A stretch of DNA of 64,000 nucleotides from Trichomonas vaginalis G3 (GCF_026262505.1 NC_067206.1:30333896-30397895); one strand, 5' to 3'. Shown: positions 19,592-29,756, counted from the first letter of the stretch. The notes: generated by a model not told the origin, from the sequence alone. A program made the numbers and translations.

Positions 19592-20169
19592 TTACATAAC
19601 CACCGCTGCCATAAGTCTTTGACGCCAACCCATACCAGCTAATGAAGGTTGACTTGGTTTAGTTTGGAAACTAAACTTTGGTTTTGGTTTATCTTCAGTT
19701 TTTGGTTTCTCTTCTTCTATTGGTTTTTCGTCACTTTTCGGTTCTCTGACTTTACCTCACTTGCAGGAACAGTTGTGTCGTCAACATCTTCATAAATATC
19801 ATATGCCATTTGTTTTTGTTTTCCTTTCAACTTTTTGTGTTTGTTGTAAAGTTTAGAATATTTCGACTCTAAGTCAATGAGATGTTCTATAATGAACTGT
19901 TGGTCAGTGAAGTAAACTTTTCCATCTGTTGTCTCGAAAGCTCCTTCAGACTTCAATATTTTATTTGTGAGAGTCTGTTTCTTTTTTGAGATACTTGCCG
20001 TTCCATTTTTATGAAAAGTGACTTTGTAGTTAGAGTTTGTATTTCCAGACCTGGCACTTTCTATTATTGAATTTTTCTCTTCATCTGTAAGTTCTTTGAC
20101 AGGTTTTGACAATGGTTCTGAACTTTTTGTTTGTGGTGTCAAATCTACCGTTTCAACTTCTTCGGTCAT
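19592..20169 (-). pseudogene. Small-protein family with KDG/NGT...RK..PL motif (A member)
   Basis: Begins MTEEVETVDLTPQTKSSEP. After an acidic opening it carries LTDEEKNSIIESARSG, then YKVTFHKNGTASISKKKQTLT, a coiled coil and a Lys/Pro-rich end region. Two proteins of Polinton B share the central motif: 29278-29730 (YYVSTSKDGKIYVRKRQVPLT) and 48304-48534 (FYVHQMKDGRVQFRKIKQPLN). The family is unknown to me. Leader TTTTTTACTGAGATGAAATG is identical in core to that of the next gene. Confidence 0.5.
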
Positions 20170-20188
20170 TTCATCTCAGTAAAAAATT

Positions 20189-20344
20189 TTAGTTTGGTTT
20201 GTTTTCAACTGGTTGTTTAGGTTTTTTAAGTCGGTCTAAAACTTCCTGAGGTATAGGAAGAACTTGACAAACACGTGGTTGTGTAACTGCTGGAAGCCGA
20301 CAAATCCATCTTGAGCCCATTTGTCTCAATGCTGTATTGTTCAT
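20189..20344 (-). CDS. 51-residue small basic protein
   Basis: MNNTALRQMGSRWICRLPAV..., with a Pro/Lys-rich end. It shares the leader TTTACTGAGATGAAATG with the gene at 20169, which is strong support for translation in spite of its length. It lies in a compact minus-strand run (20765, 20344, 20169). Function unknown. Confidence 0.55.
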   Translation of the reverse strand: MNNTALRQMGSRWICRLPAVTQPRVCQVLPIPQEVLDRLKKPKQPVENKPN

Positions 20345-20363
20345 TTCATCTCAGTAAAAAAAT

Positions 20364-20765
20364 TTACATTCCCCACGTTTGAGGCGGTTGAGGTTGGTTG
20401 TTGTTTACCCACTGTTGTGCATGGTTATATCCTCTGTTAAAGAATCTTTCACCTTGGTCCATATAGTGCCCTGCTTGGTTATAGTAGTCATTTGCTTTGT
20501 TATAGTAGTTTCCTGCTTGTCTTCCTACATTGTCCATCCATCCTTGAACTTTTCCTCTTGTTTCAGGATTTGGAATAAGATTTGCTGCATCTCGTGCTAC
20601 CTCCCAACCTTTCTGTACAGTTTGTATAATAGGTTGTGCTTTCTCTTTCAGTATACCTAATGTACTCAAAATCTTCCTTCCAATTCCAAATGCACCTCTG
20701 GCTAGTGTTCCCACTGCGGGTAAAAATCTAGATGCGACTCCTGCTAATGCGCCAAATAAACCCAT
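20364..20765 (-). CDS. Amphipathic Gly/Ala-rich virion-type protein
   Basis: 133 residues beginning MGLFGALAGVASRFLPAVGT. The N-terminal 45 residues form a hydrophobic/amphipathic helix rich in Gly and Ala, followed by a Tyr/Asn repeat region (NYYNKANDYYNQAGHYM) and a Pro/Gln end. The layout recalls membrane-active internal capsid proteins such as adenovirus protein VI, but similarity is in style only. Polinton B's 47478-47999 is a possible counterpart. The start at 20765 is 16 bases from the divergent ATG at 20782. Confidence 0.5.
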   Translation of the reverse strand: MGLFGALAGVASRFLPAVGTLARGAFGIGRKILSTLGILKEKAQPIIQTVQKGWEVARDAANLIPNPETRGKVQGWMDNVGRQAGNYYNKANDYYNQAGHYMDQGERFFNRGYNHAQQWVNNNQPQPPQTWGM

Positions 20766-20781
20766 TTCTTATGGGTTAAAA

Positions 20782-21737
20782 ATGACGAATTCAAACAAGG
20801 ACCCGTATGTTTCTAAGCGACAAAGAAAGCACTCATGGTAAAAATCTTTAGTTCAACACCAAATGCTTGGTTTATGGATATCTTGGAAAACATTCCGAGG
20901 TATAGAGAAGATGGACCACCATACTGGCTAATATTTGTCGGTCAAAACACAAGATACTGTGAAGCCATACCATTATGGTCCAAAAATATTTTAGATGTGA
21001 AAACTGCTTTGACAATATTCGTTGACAAATACCATCCAACAAAACTGACATCTGACTGTGAAAGTTCTTTCAAATCAGACGATATTAAAAACTATCTGCG
21101 TTCAAAAAATGTAAACCAATATTTCATTGTCGACCAAAACCATTCTGCTCTTGGTGTCATTGACAGTTGTATAAAAATCTTAAGAGACTTAAACCAACCA
21201 CAAGGTGGTGAGTAATGAAATGTCATATGACGACAAGTATAGACACTTCTCCATGGCAAAGATGAGACAAGTTTTAAATATTTACAATAGCCGTAAACAA
21301 AAAGGTTTGGGAAACCACTCCCCCGAAGAAATGAAAAACAACCCGACTTAGAGAAAGACTATATATTTAATAGTTTAGTCAAAAGAGACAAACAAGAAAG
21401 AATGCCAGGCTTCAAACTTAAGAAAGGTGACAAAGTAAAAATAGAAATACCTAAACGCGACCCATATGAAAATACTATTGACTATGACAACAATGGGAAC
21501 TCGACAGGTACTCACATTCGTGTTCGTAAAAATAGAAGAAAGTATACAAGAGAATATTATGAAGTTTTAGGCAAACATGGCAAAATGTACAGACTGCAAG
21601 CAGAAGATAAAACTACTATTGTCAGACCTCGTTTCAAACTTGTCAAAGTTCAAGGTGGTATACTTTCAAAGACAGTTCCTAACAAATATAAGACAACTCC
21701 TGACGAATATGCTAAAGAAGTTGAAAATGACGACTAA
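20782..21737 (+). pseudogene. Retroviral-type integrase region of Polinton A
   Basis: Holds rve-type integrase parts: an open segment with FVDKYHPTKLTSDCESSFKS and HSALGVIDSCIKILRDLN, and a C-terminal basic domain (LKKGDKVKIEIPKRDPYE ... RPRFKLVKVQGG). The same blocks occur in Polinton B's integrase (38857-39932). The enzyme would insert the linear element into host DNA. The fossil copy is broken. Its last codon overlaps the fibre gene's stop on the other strand within CTAA at 21734-21737. Confidence 0.65.
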
Positions 21738-23197
21738 GCGTTTCTATACCATGCGTAAACTGTCATGTAAGGTGGCATGTAGTCTTTACTTTGTCCCGTT
21801 GTTTGCGTATACCCTGAAACGCGATGTATATGGTTTCCTCCTCCCTCAGTGTTACTCCAGTAACAATTATAGCAAACTTAACGTGTCTTTAACATCATAT
21901 CCTTTACCTTTTGTCATTGATGACCAATCCCAATATCTATGACTATGCCAACCTGCTTGAGATGTACTTAAATCTATGTAGTGACTGTGCGCAGGTAAAT
22001 TTCACCTGAAATCGTTTTACTTCCACCTGTTTCCTTTGAAGAGTTTGCACAATACAAAAACCTGTCGACTATTTGAGTCCAAGTTCCAAAACCAAGTACT
22101 ACTTCTGGTCTGGTAGAGTTCATCGACGTATAAATAGAGCCAACCGGGTAAATAAGATTCGGCAAAATTTGTTTAAGCACATTGAGTTCCTGTCTTAGAT
22201 GTATAATACTATTGTCATTAGATATCAAAGTATCTACAAGACTTGTTGCCGGTGGTATTGTTGGAGCTTTACTTGGCAAGGTTGTGTTTAGTGTAATATC
22301 ATCTGCTGTAAAAGTTGTAAAACTTGTATGTGTATGAGTCTTATTTGCTTTCTTCTCTAACTCATCGTTAACATATGTTTTATCCGCTTTCTTCTCTAAC
22401 TCATCGTTAACATATGTTTTATCCGCTTTAAGGTCTAAACATCCTGAAACCCATCCTGTATCGGCTTTAGTTTTTAAAATCTTTGTTGTCCGTTCATGGT
22501 ACCATTCAACCCTTTCTTTAATTTCATTGTCTTTTTCATCCACATATTCCTTATCTGCCTTCTTCACTAACGCACTAGCCATACAACCCCTATCTACCTT
22601 CTCCTCTAACTCACTGTTGACATATGTTTTGTCAGCTTTCTTTTCAAGGCTAACGTTTAAGTCTGTTATTTCAGATATAGAATGTGTATGTCCAACGTCA
22701 CTTTTCCTGTTTAAGGTTTCTTGTAAGTTTGTAATATTTGCAATGGTATGTGTATGAGTCTTTTTAGAATATTCGTTTTCAGCTCTTGTCACTTCACTTG
22801 ACATTTTATTGTCAACATATGTTTTGTCTGCTAGTTCAGGATGAGTATGTTCTTTTGTTGCATAAGCTTTGTTAGCTCTTTCTTCTTCTTTTGCTATTGC
22901 ATCGTCTACATATGTTTTGTCAGCTTTGTTGTCAATATCTGCTTTCAAAAGAAGTTCATCTATAGGTTTCTCGTTTAAAGTTCTTTTTGTTGGATTTATA
23001 CAAACAGTATGGTTCTTGTTGTCTTGAAACAGAAACTCGTCTGTTAAAGGGTTTAATGTCAGTTTTAAGTTTCCTTCTTTCAATGACTCAGATATCTTAG
23101 AATAGTTTGAAAAGTTTGTTGTGTTCTTATTTAGAGCTTGCAAAATGAGTTGTCGGTTGTGTTGTATCTCTCTCATAGACGCTGTTTCTTTCGACAT
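21734..23197 (-). pseudogene. Phage-like fibre with Gp10-type collar domain
   Basis: Start at 23197 (MSKETASMREIQHNRQL). The shaft has at least seven repeats of the KADKTYV type and several HTHT clusters; the end carries YPVGSIYTSMNSTRP, FGTWTQIVDRFLYCA and, further on, MPPYMTVYAW. These are the landmarks of the C-terminal domain of phage tail-collar/baseplate Gp10-like proteins. It is probably the receptor-binding spike of the virus-like particle. Polinton B encodes a longer relative (39993-43259). Broken fossil. Confidence 0.7.
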
Positions 23198-23214
23198 TTT
23201 TATTCTAGATAAAT

Positions 23215-24071
23215 ATGCTTTCAATAGAAAAGAAAATTCAAGAGTTGCTACAACTAAACCATTAGATGAACTTTTTACGAATGTCGGTCAAAAGTTTGAG
23301 ACAGAGACCGTAAAGCATGAAGGCTATCGTTTTGACTACCCACTAAGATGGTTAAGAGACCCATCCGTCACAAAAGCTATTGGCTTTCGTAGAATGAAGT
23401 TCATTTCAGAAGCCATACATGGTTTCCCATTTACGGTCGGTTTTGAAGTTCGATACTATAACAAAGAAAAACGTACGTATGAGAAATTTGAACAGGGAAA
23501 ACTTTTACAAGTGAATTTGCTTGTAAACTTAGAAACAACTCTTCAAGCTTTTCAAGAAAAAATAAACGATATCTATCTCGAATATGCAAACCAGTATAAC
23601 ATTGACGAAGGAGAGTACCATCTCGATATTTTATATGACAGGAAAAATGCAACTGTTAAAATCAATAAAATAGAAGACCTTGGAGAAAACGTTTATATTT
23701 CTACAAAATATAACAACTTGGCATGGTATAGATTTTTGAGGATGTTAAATCAGCCTGCAGCATATCCAGTACACCCGGACTTTTATGAAGTCGAAAACCC
23801 TAATGGAACATATGAAAATGTTTTCGACTCAGATGCTATTATCGTTCATGCTTCATTTTCTGGTGCACAAAACTCTTTTTTATGCTTGGCAAATGACTTT
23901 TACGAAAAACCTACAAAGCTATATGAACCACCGAGTGGAAGTATTTCAGACTTTCAAGTATGGTTTACAACAGATGGAAGAAAGAGAATAGTTCCATTAT
24001 ACCATGCGTTTTACTTAGAACTTAGTTTTCATATACAACTACTATCGAACGGTAAAAATATAATTTTTTAA
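23215..24071 (+). pseudogene. Second penton-like/minor structural protein region
   Basis: Lies 17 bases from the divergent fibre start. Recognisable blocks are HEGYRFDYPLRWLRDPS, a run of strands, and ASFSGAQNSFLCLANDFYEK. Polinton B's 46055-46952 shows the same order (GEYIYEYPKHWVDYNTG ... DSILCLSNCLYSPPKHY), so this is a shared structural protein. The many short strands fit a jelly roll. The exact start is uncertain and the fossil is not continuous. Confidence 0.5.
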
Positions 24072-24308
24072 TACGGTTGAGGTGTTGGATTTGGTTGCCA
24101 ACTAGACTGTGGTGCAGGTTCAGGCTGTTGTATAACAGGAGCTTGTTCTTCTGGTTCAGGGTCTTTAGGTATAATACCAACGAACTGACTATCTTTTGCC
24201 AATATTTTTGACTCCGTTCCAAATTCCTCTTCCTACGGTTTTTATTCCATTCCATATACCTCTTCCAACATTTCGAAAGAAGTTTCCAATACTACTGAAG
24301 AAACCCAT
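24068..24308 (-). pseudogene. Small amphipathic protein with GIWNG repeats
   Basis: From 24308 the minus strand encodes MGFFSSIGNFFRNVGRGIWN and a second GRGIWNGVKNIGK unit. On a helical wheel Phe/Ile/Trp fall on one side and Arg/Lys/Asn on the other, the pattern of a membrane-disrupting helix. The rest of the region is Pro/Glu/Gln-rich. Likely an internal capsid protein that helps cross host membranes, by analogy with adenovirus proteins VI and X. That role is inference. Confidence 0.45.
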
Positions 24309-24326
24309 TTTACTATATGTAAAAAT

Positions 24327-24689
24327 CTAATGTCCGCCTAGTCTCTTACGTTTCCTGTTGAGTTCCATTGCATTCTTTAACTGGAGCTCATACATTCTAT
24401 TTCTCCTCTGGTAGAAAACATATTCCGGGTCAACTCCTGTGTTCGCGTCATCTGCATAGAGTTGTTTATATCCCACTTCAGGGTTTGTATAAAACTCTTT
24501 CCATCTCATATTTGCATACCATGGTGGCAAACCTAACGCAGCGTCATTTGACATGGCAGTTTGCATTTGTACATCTGTTGGCACTTGACCATAGTTTGCC
24601 ATTGCAGTTTGTATTCTAACTTCATTTGGAATATTCTCTGGGTTTGGTTGTCCAGGTTGCTGTGCATTCGCTAAGTTCTGTGCGTCCAT
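24327..24689 (-). CDS. 120-residue protein with basic C-terminus
   Basis: MDAQNLANAQQPGQPNPENI..., a Gln/Asn/Pro-rich start, two similar stretches (QTAMANYGQVPTD, QTAMSNDAALGLP), and a Lys/Arg end NRKRKRLGGH. The basic tail suggests DNA or RNA contact. The leader TTTTTATCTAATATTAAATG matches the start motif. The 24717-24790 minus stretch upstream resembles the end of the 46-residue protein of Polinton B (48560). Function unknown. Confidence 0.5.
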   Translation of the reverse strand: MDAQNLANAQQPGQPNPENIPNEVRIQTAMANYGQVPTDVQMQTAMSNDAALGLPPWYANMRWKEFYTNPEVGYKQLYADDANTGVDPEYVFYQRRNRMYELQLKNAMELNRKRKRLGGH

Positions 24690-24828
24690 TTAATATTAGA
24701 TAAAAATATCTCTTACGAGTACATATGCTGAACATTTGCAGGCAGTGGTTCATCTTCATATTCTCTATATCTTTCTGCCACGTCAAATAATTAAATGACA
24801 CAATGGAAAAAACCTAAAACAAGAAGTC

Positions 24829-25647
24829 CTATTTCAAACCACATTTACTTACCAATAAAATTTCTTTGTTGTGACACTTTTTCCGGTTTATAGGACCTCT
24901 CTCATATTCTATCTTGTCATATCTAAAATCATACTCATGTATGTCCTCTAACCATCTCATGACACTTTCCAAACCACTTTTATCGGATGTAAAGTAAAAG
25001 CATGGATGGTTATGTAAAACGTCTAAAGTTTCTAAAGAGTCTCTCAAAGTCCAGTCTACTTGGTATTGAAAATCGTATGTGTTATAGAACGGTGGGTCTA
25101 CTATAAAGAAAACATTTTCCTTGTTTTTATATTTTTCATACAACTCTGTCCAACGACATCTCACAAACTCTATACCCTCAGTATATTTTTCTATGTTCTC
25201 TTTGAAAACCTTTGTATAGTTAAGATATAAAACTTTTGACATAAGTGTTTCAATGTCATGAACTCTTATAGAACCACTATACAATAGTCTAGAAGATATA
25301 CTATCCCAGTCAATATACTCTGCTTTTTTCAAAACCTCTCTGACAGTATTTTTCTTATCTAATGGTATACGTTCCATCTTACCTATAGGTATCTTTTCTT
25401 TTAACTCTTTCAATATTTTGTTTGTGTCTGGAATATGTTTGAGACGGTTCATATAGTTGTCGAAGTCATTGCATATAATCTTTGAGTCAGGAAATACAGT
25501 ATGGCACAAATGAGATATATAGAAACTTCCACCGAACAAATCTACAAATGTTAGACCATTCGGTAGTTTCTTAAGTTCTCTCAATAGAATATCTTTACAT
25601 CTACTCTTATTTCCAAAGAAGGGTAACGATGGTTTTGTAAAATTCAT
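24829..25647 (-). CDS. dam: Dam-like adenine-N6 DNA methyltransferase
   Basis: I start it at 25647 (MNFTKPSLPFFGNKSRCKDI). The D12-class pattern is clear: PFFGNKSRCKDILLREL (SAM-binding start), FVDLFGGSFYISH (motif I), and catalytic DPPFYNTYD near two-thirds. About 272 residues is normal for the class. It would methylate adenine in the element or host DNA. Adenine methylation is reported as the main DNA mark in Trichomonas, so element-borne enzymes of this kind matter. The leader CATTTTTATTAAATATAAAATG fits the start motif. The frame is open throughout. Confidence 0.8.
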   Translation of the reverse strand: MNFTKPSLPFFGNKSRCKDILLRELKKLPNGLTFVDLFGGSFYISHLCHTVFPDSKIICNDFDNYMNRLKHIPDTNKILKELKEKIPIGKMERIPLDKKNTVREVLKKAEYIDWDSISSRLLYSGSIRVHDIETLMSKVLYLNYTKVFKENIEKYTEGIEFVRCRWTELYEKYKNKENVFFIVDPPFYNTYDFQYQVDWTLRDSLETLDVLHNHPCFYFTSDKSGLESVMRWLEDIHEYDFRYDKIEYERGPINRKKCHNKEILLVSKCGLK

Positions 25648-25697
25648 TTTATATTTAATAAAAATGTTTTTTCCCTGAAAAGTGACAGAAAAGTGAC

Positions 25698-25745
25698 AAA
25701 ACATCTTCGGGGCTAGAGGGCACGAAGTGCCTGGAAGCCCCAGTA

Positions 25746-25776
<31 letters not shown>
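25698..25776. repeat. Left TIR of the DNA transposon with hairpin tip and T-tract
   Basis: Contains an outer pair GGGGCT/AGCCCC and an inner hairpin GGCAC-GAA-GTGCC (25719-25731), then about 30 T. The right TIR has a different but self-complementary inner hairpin, GGCGC-GTT-GCGCC, so the fold rather than the sequence has been kept. Confidence 0.8.
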
Positions 25777-26743
25777 TTGTAATATGTAACTAGCAAAAAG
25801 CCTAATATTTATCAAAATTAATCAAATCAAATGATCAATATTCATGATATGTCATCAGCAATAGCTAATTGATATTTTATTTTGTATTGATATTCATTTT
25901 TCTCATATTATACACGATTATATCTCTTTTTTTTAAAAAAAGTTTTTATATTAGACATGAAAGTTGAATTAATACAATTTTGTACTAGAGTTTGTTTGTA
26001 TATTAAATAATAATGATATATACTTCAACATATTGCGTCTCACCATTACCAAAATGTAATTTTGCATACAATTTTCTTTCATTTAACAATGATGTTATTT
26101 GAAAAGTGATACTTCCATGATTATTGATTAATGTTCCATCATATATAGGAATGAATGTTAAACAAGACACGCCTGCAGCTGGGTGCATTCGTGGCATTGT
26201 GATAAGGCTTATATATAAAGACTTCTCTCGATCAGCATTACGTCAAATGAATATTGACCCATTATTTTGGCGATGCGCTAGTTCCAAGTAGAAATGCTTT
26301 GGTATATTTAGGTTATGTCTATATGTTATGAATCATGGTATTATTGATAAAAACGTTCTTAGTCATTAAATCAATCCTAGTATCTAAAGATATAATTTAG
26401 ATTTTTTTGTTTATTGCTAAAATTAAATACAGTATAACTTTCTTTCATATTGTCGGTACTAACAATACAAGATTGTGTTGAAAAAAACTTAAATATGCAT
26501 GAAAATTAAATTTAATGTGTAAATATGATAAAAATTTCAACTTTACTAATAACATACATAAGTTTCTGATAGTTTAATATAGTTCATATTGATGTGACTG
26601 TAAACTATATCAAAAAATATTTTTAAATATTGTTATGCAAATAATGGGATTTCTAAGGAAAAAATGATTATATTTGTTATATAAAGCAATCTTTTTAATT
26701 ATTCACTACGTTTATTACATTTTTTGCCGACCATTTACGTAAT
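25777..26743. other. AT-rich spacer before the transposase
   Basis: Almost 1 kb of AT-rich sequence without a convincing gene. One minus-strand frame at 26003-26197 (MPRMHPAAGVSCLTFIPIYD...) has protein-like composition, but no leader or relatives support it. Confidence 0.5.
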
Positions 26744-27936
26744 ATGCCTCCACCAAGCAGACGCAAACAACAAAGTCGTGAAGCTAACGAAAAATCAATT
26801 GAAGCAAGAAAAAACTCCCAAGAAAAGAATGCGCCAAAGGAAGTCGATCCAAAACACTGGACTGCTTCTGTAATTGTTAATGGTGACTCTTATACTCGAG
26901 CAAGGAATTTATTTCAAGATAACAATATTAAAGTGCCGAGTGAAAAAGAGTTTTACCGTCATCAAAAAGAAATAGGTAAGGTAATACTAGAATATAAAGA
27001 GCAATCTATTAAAAATGCTCAACAAACAATGAAGAAAGATACATTTTTAAGCACTGATTCGCATTATAATGTTGGCAGAAATGCTACAGCGTGCCAAAGT
27101 TTAATGATGGACAACCGTGGAAAAGTTGTTGGTGAAACAACTGTTATAAAAAAGAGCTCTGGAGGAGACTTTGAAGGCCCATCCAACATGATGGAAACAG
27201 AATGTACAAAGAGGATGATGTCAAATTTTGACTTTACAAATGTTTCCACAGTGGTTCATGACAATGACAATAAAACGAAAGCCATCATCCAGCAATATGC
27301 TCTGAATGCTAAAATTACACTTGATCCTCGTCATTGTGTACGTGCAGTTGGCAGAGCTTTCGAAAAGCTTGAAAATGGTGGATATAAAGAAGCAGCAGGA
27401 AAAGAAACTGTTAATCAACAGAAAGAAAGTGAATCACAGCCAGCATTCCCAATCAAATCTAAAGCAGAAGAGCCGAAGAAACGTGGAAGACCATTAAAAC
27501 ACCAAGAAAAAGTATTTCATCAGATATATTCGAAAGTTATTAAGTGGTTCACTTTTATTATCATGCTTCCAATTGAAACAACGAAAAAAATTTTCCTATG
27601 GAAGAATACATTAAATCATTTTATCGGAAGGCATGAAAATTGCCTTCACGAAAAAGACAAAGAATATCCTGTGTTTCAGCCACTTACAAAACCTGATTTA
27701 GCGAAGCAATTTCAACGTTTTACAGATGATGCCGCAAAGTTGATTCCAGAAATTGATCCTAATGCTCAAACACAACAAAATGAATCGATACATCACTCAA
27801 TGCTTACTCAGTGTCCCAAAGGAAACAACGCAAAATCGTTTGAAATGCGTACGGCTGTTACAATTTTACAAAAAAACGAAGGAGAGAAATGCAAACAAGA
27901 AATATACAATCGTGTCAATAATTACCAAATATCTCC
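26744..27936 (+). CDS. Kolobok/Mutator-like transposase, first part
   Basis: Begins MPPPSRRKQQSREANEKSIE. The DDE core is suggested by FLSTDSHYNVGRNA (first Asp), STVVHDNDNKTKAI (second Asp) after an EGPSNMMETECTKRM block, and ESIHHSMLTQCPKGNNAKSF (Glu). An AT-hook-like PKKRGRPLKH lies near residue 245-255. The order ME-block, DNDN and late N/E-rich block fits the Kolobok/Mutator-like transposases with the YNxxxNA-type first motif; KDZ or another DDE family remains possible. The gene is interrupted by Polinton B at 27936 and resumes at 49108. Confidence 0.65.
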
Positions 27937-28433
27937 AGTTAGTATCTAGTAATTGGGTACCAAGGGTCTACGCCTCTTAGTACTCAAATTACTAGAATTT
28001 GACAAAAACCGTTTGACACGTAAAATATTTTACATTTACAAAAAATAAAAATAAATATTTTTTTAAAAATAAACTTTAAAAAATAAACTTTAAATTTTTT
28101 TATTTATTTTTTTCATCGTAAATTTTTACACTACTCAAAATAAAAAATATTTTTTGAAAAATGAACTTTAAAAAATAAACTTTAAAATTTTTTATTTATT
28201 TTTATCATCGTAAATTTTTACACTACTCAAAATAAAAAATATTTTTTAAAAAATAAACTTAAAAATAAACTAACTCAAAATTTTTTAAAATTTATTTTTT
28301 TATTTCTGTATATACTAAGCCGATTAGCGGCGGGGCTAAAAGCCCATGTTTAACATAAACGATAAAATAAATGATAAAATTAATTTTAAGGTAGATCTAA
28401 CCCGATATCTAACCTCATTTCTAACCTTGTGAA
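27937..28433. repeat. Left TIR of Polinton B
   Basis: Mirrors 48712-49102. The left copy is longer because an internal unit of about 100 bp (around CATCGTAAATTTTTACAC) is present twice. Inside are a double hairpin (28319-28345) and the iteron block GATCTAACC with TCTAACC repeated every 12 bp (28395-28425). Confidence 0.85.
28319..28345. repeat. Double hairpin in left TIR of B
   Basis: GCCGATTAGCGGC followed by GGGCT-AAA-AGCCC. The right TIR copy is at 48800-48826, with stem GCCGC-TAA-GCGGC fully paired. Confidence 0.75.
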
Positions 28434-28449
28434 TTTTTCATAAATTTTC

Positions 28450-29151
28450 TTATAAAGTTGCAATAGTTGAATTCAGTAACTGAGCCTCAAGGAAGAAAAC
28501 ATCCTTTCCGTCTTCAGGTAACGCAACGGGACATTTATGATCGTGTGTAGAATACATATCAATCCAAAACTCTCTATTATTTCCCGATAACTTATAATAT
28601 TTAATTTTTGTTAATGGTGATGCTCTAGTATGACCGATAAATTCATTTTCAACCCCTTTAGCGATATTTGAATATAAAATGACTTGTTTTCTGTCCCATA
28701 CATTATATGTTATTATTGGTAATAACACTATTCGTTCTTCTCCAGGTTTATAATTAAATACATTCATGAAGTCTTCATTATACTGAGAAATTTTAAAACC
28801 TATCCTAAAATCACTTTGTCTCTTTTCTGCTACTTCATTAAACGGCGAGTATATAACAAATGTGCATGTATGTGAATCATCTATTTGTTCAATAAATTCA
28901 TAATGAAAGTCTATAATCTGCGGATGAATTCCTTCTTCACCTAATTTATCAAGATACACATTTAATCCTAAAGCGTTTTTGTTAAATTTCTTTTCGAAAA
29001 TTTCATTAAAATCATTCATGCACTCATATAATGTTGTATCATCTTTGAAATATTTATATATGTGAATAGTTTGCTTAAATTCTTGGGTTTCGTTTATAAC
29101 AACAACTTCGAGCTCAAATTCAACCTTTCTAAATCCTCGCGTTATATACAT
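28450..29151 (-). CDS. Minor structural protein, jelly-roll-like
   Basis: 233 residues from MYITRGFRKVEFELEVVVIN. Nearly all short strands, with a conserved-looking block QVILYSNIAKGVENEFIGHT and an end PEDGKDVFFLEAQLL. In layout it resembles the penton-like proteins at 43279 and 46055 (strands, then a surface-type ILYSN/ILCLSN segment, then a strand pair). Probably a third member of that set. Not certain. Confidence 0.5.
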   Translation of the reverse strand: MYITRGFRKVEFELEVVVINETQEFKQTIHIYKYFKDDTTLYECMNDFNEIFEKKFNKNALGLNVYLDKLGEEGIHPQIIDFHYEFIEQIDDSHTCTFVIYSPFNEVAEKRQSDFRIGFKISQYNEDFMNVFNYKPGEERIVLLPIITYNVWDRKQVILYSNIAKGVENEFIGHTRASPLTKIKYYKLSGNNREFWIDMYSTHDHKCPVALPEDGKDVFFLEAQLLNSTIATL

Positions 29152-29277
29152 ATTTGATAAACCAATATATTTTCATTTATATTCACAGCCCAGTCAATAG
29201 GTAATTTAAATGTAATTCTATTTCCATTTATTTTGACATTTTCGTCTTCAGAACTGAAAATTTTATTTGAATTAAAT

Positions 29278-29730
29278 ATGAGCCTATCAAAATCTGAGAG
29301 ACAATCGATTATATTAAATGATGCAAGAGGAATTCAGCATCCATTATATTATGTATCAACAAGTAAAGATGGAAAAATTTATGTAAGAAAAAGACAAGTT
29401 CCATTAACGAATTCGGAAACTGATAAAATAGATATTAAACCTCCCCCATCTGAATCTAAACCAGAACCTAAACCAGGAGGACTCAGAGAGTCCATCTTGG
29501 CGCAGAGCGTCGAAATCAAACCCGATGTACTTTCGATAACGAATCAAGAATTAATAGCTAAATTTGTAAATTTCATTGAAAAGCAAACGGAATCAAAAAA
29601 TCCAGACCCACCAGTAAAAGAGCAGGAAACCAAAATTAATGAAGAGTTTGTTAAAAACGTAAAACATGAAATTCATGAACAAAAGAAACAAATTCCTCAA
29701 CTTAGAAGAAGAGTTAGAATATTAAACTAA
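29278..29730 (+). CDS. Small-protein family with KDG...RKRQVPL motif (B member 1)
   Basis: Start at 29278 (MSLSKSERQSIILNDARGIQ), following TTAAATATG. YYVSTSKDGKIYVRKRQVPL aligns with proteins at 19592-20169 and 48304-48534. A Pro/Glu linker then a coiled coil follow, ending in a basic RRRVRILN. The linker contains an in-frame GGACTC-AGA-GAGTCC hairpin. Confidence 0.6.
   Translation: MSLSKSERQSIILNDARGIQHPLYYVSTSKDGKIYVRKRQVPLTNSETDKIDIKPPPSESKPEPKPGGLRESILAQSVEIKPDVLSITNQELIAKFVNFIEKQTESKNPDPPVKEQETKINEEFVKNVKHEIHEQKKQIPQLRRRVRILN
29479..29511. repeat. Double hairpin inside the 29278 gene
   Basis: GGACTC-AGA-GAGTCC (29479-29493) then GGCGC-AGA-GCGTC (29499-29511). The first is identical to the second hairpin at 48234-48248. 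The reading frame passes through it. Confidence 0.65.
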
Positions 29731-29756
29731 ATAAATATTTTTATCTAACATAAAAC

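Larger units (their letters stand above)
850..25697. mobile_element. Polinton/Maverick family A (fossil, broken)
   Basis: A virus-like Polinton of about 24.8 kb. Parts in order: large unknown protein, double-jelly-roll major capsid protein, small conserved proteins, penton-like protein, SF3 helicase, candidate ssDNA-binding protein, packaging ATPase, KilA-N/T5orf172, several family-specific proteins, HNH protein, DNA polymerase B, integrase, phage-like fibre, second penton-like protein, amphipathic small proteins and a Dam-like methylase. It is broken, with about a dozen breaks plus one 1.6-kb insertion. Its left end is not resolved; its right side abuts the TIR of a DNA transposon. High similarity to A' suggests both descend from a recently active family. 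Confidence 0.85.

Noticed and set aside
26003-26197. 64-residue minus frame in the transposon spacer
   Set aside because: Protein-like composition but no leader, relatives or partner; kept only as a note.
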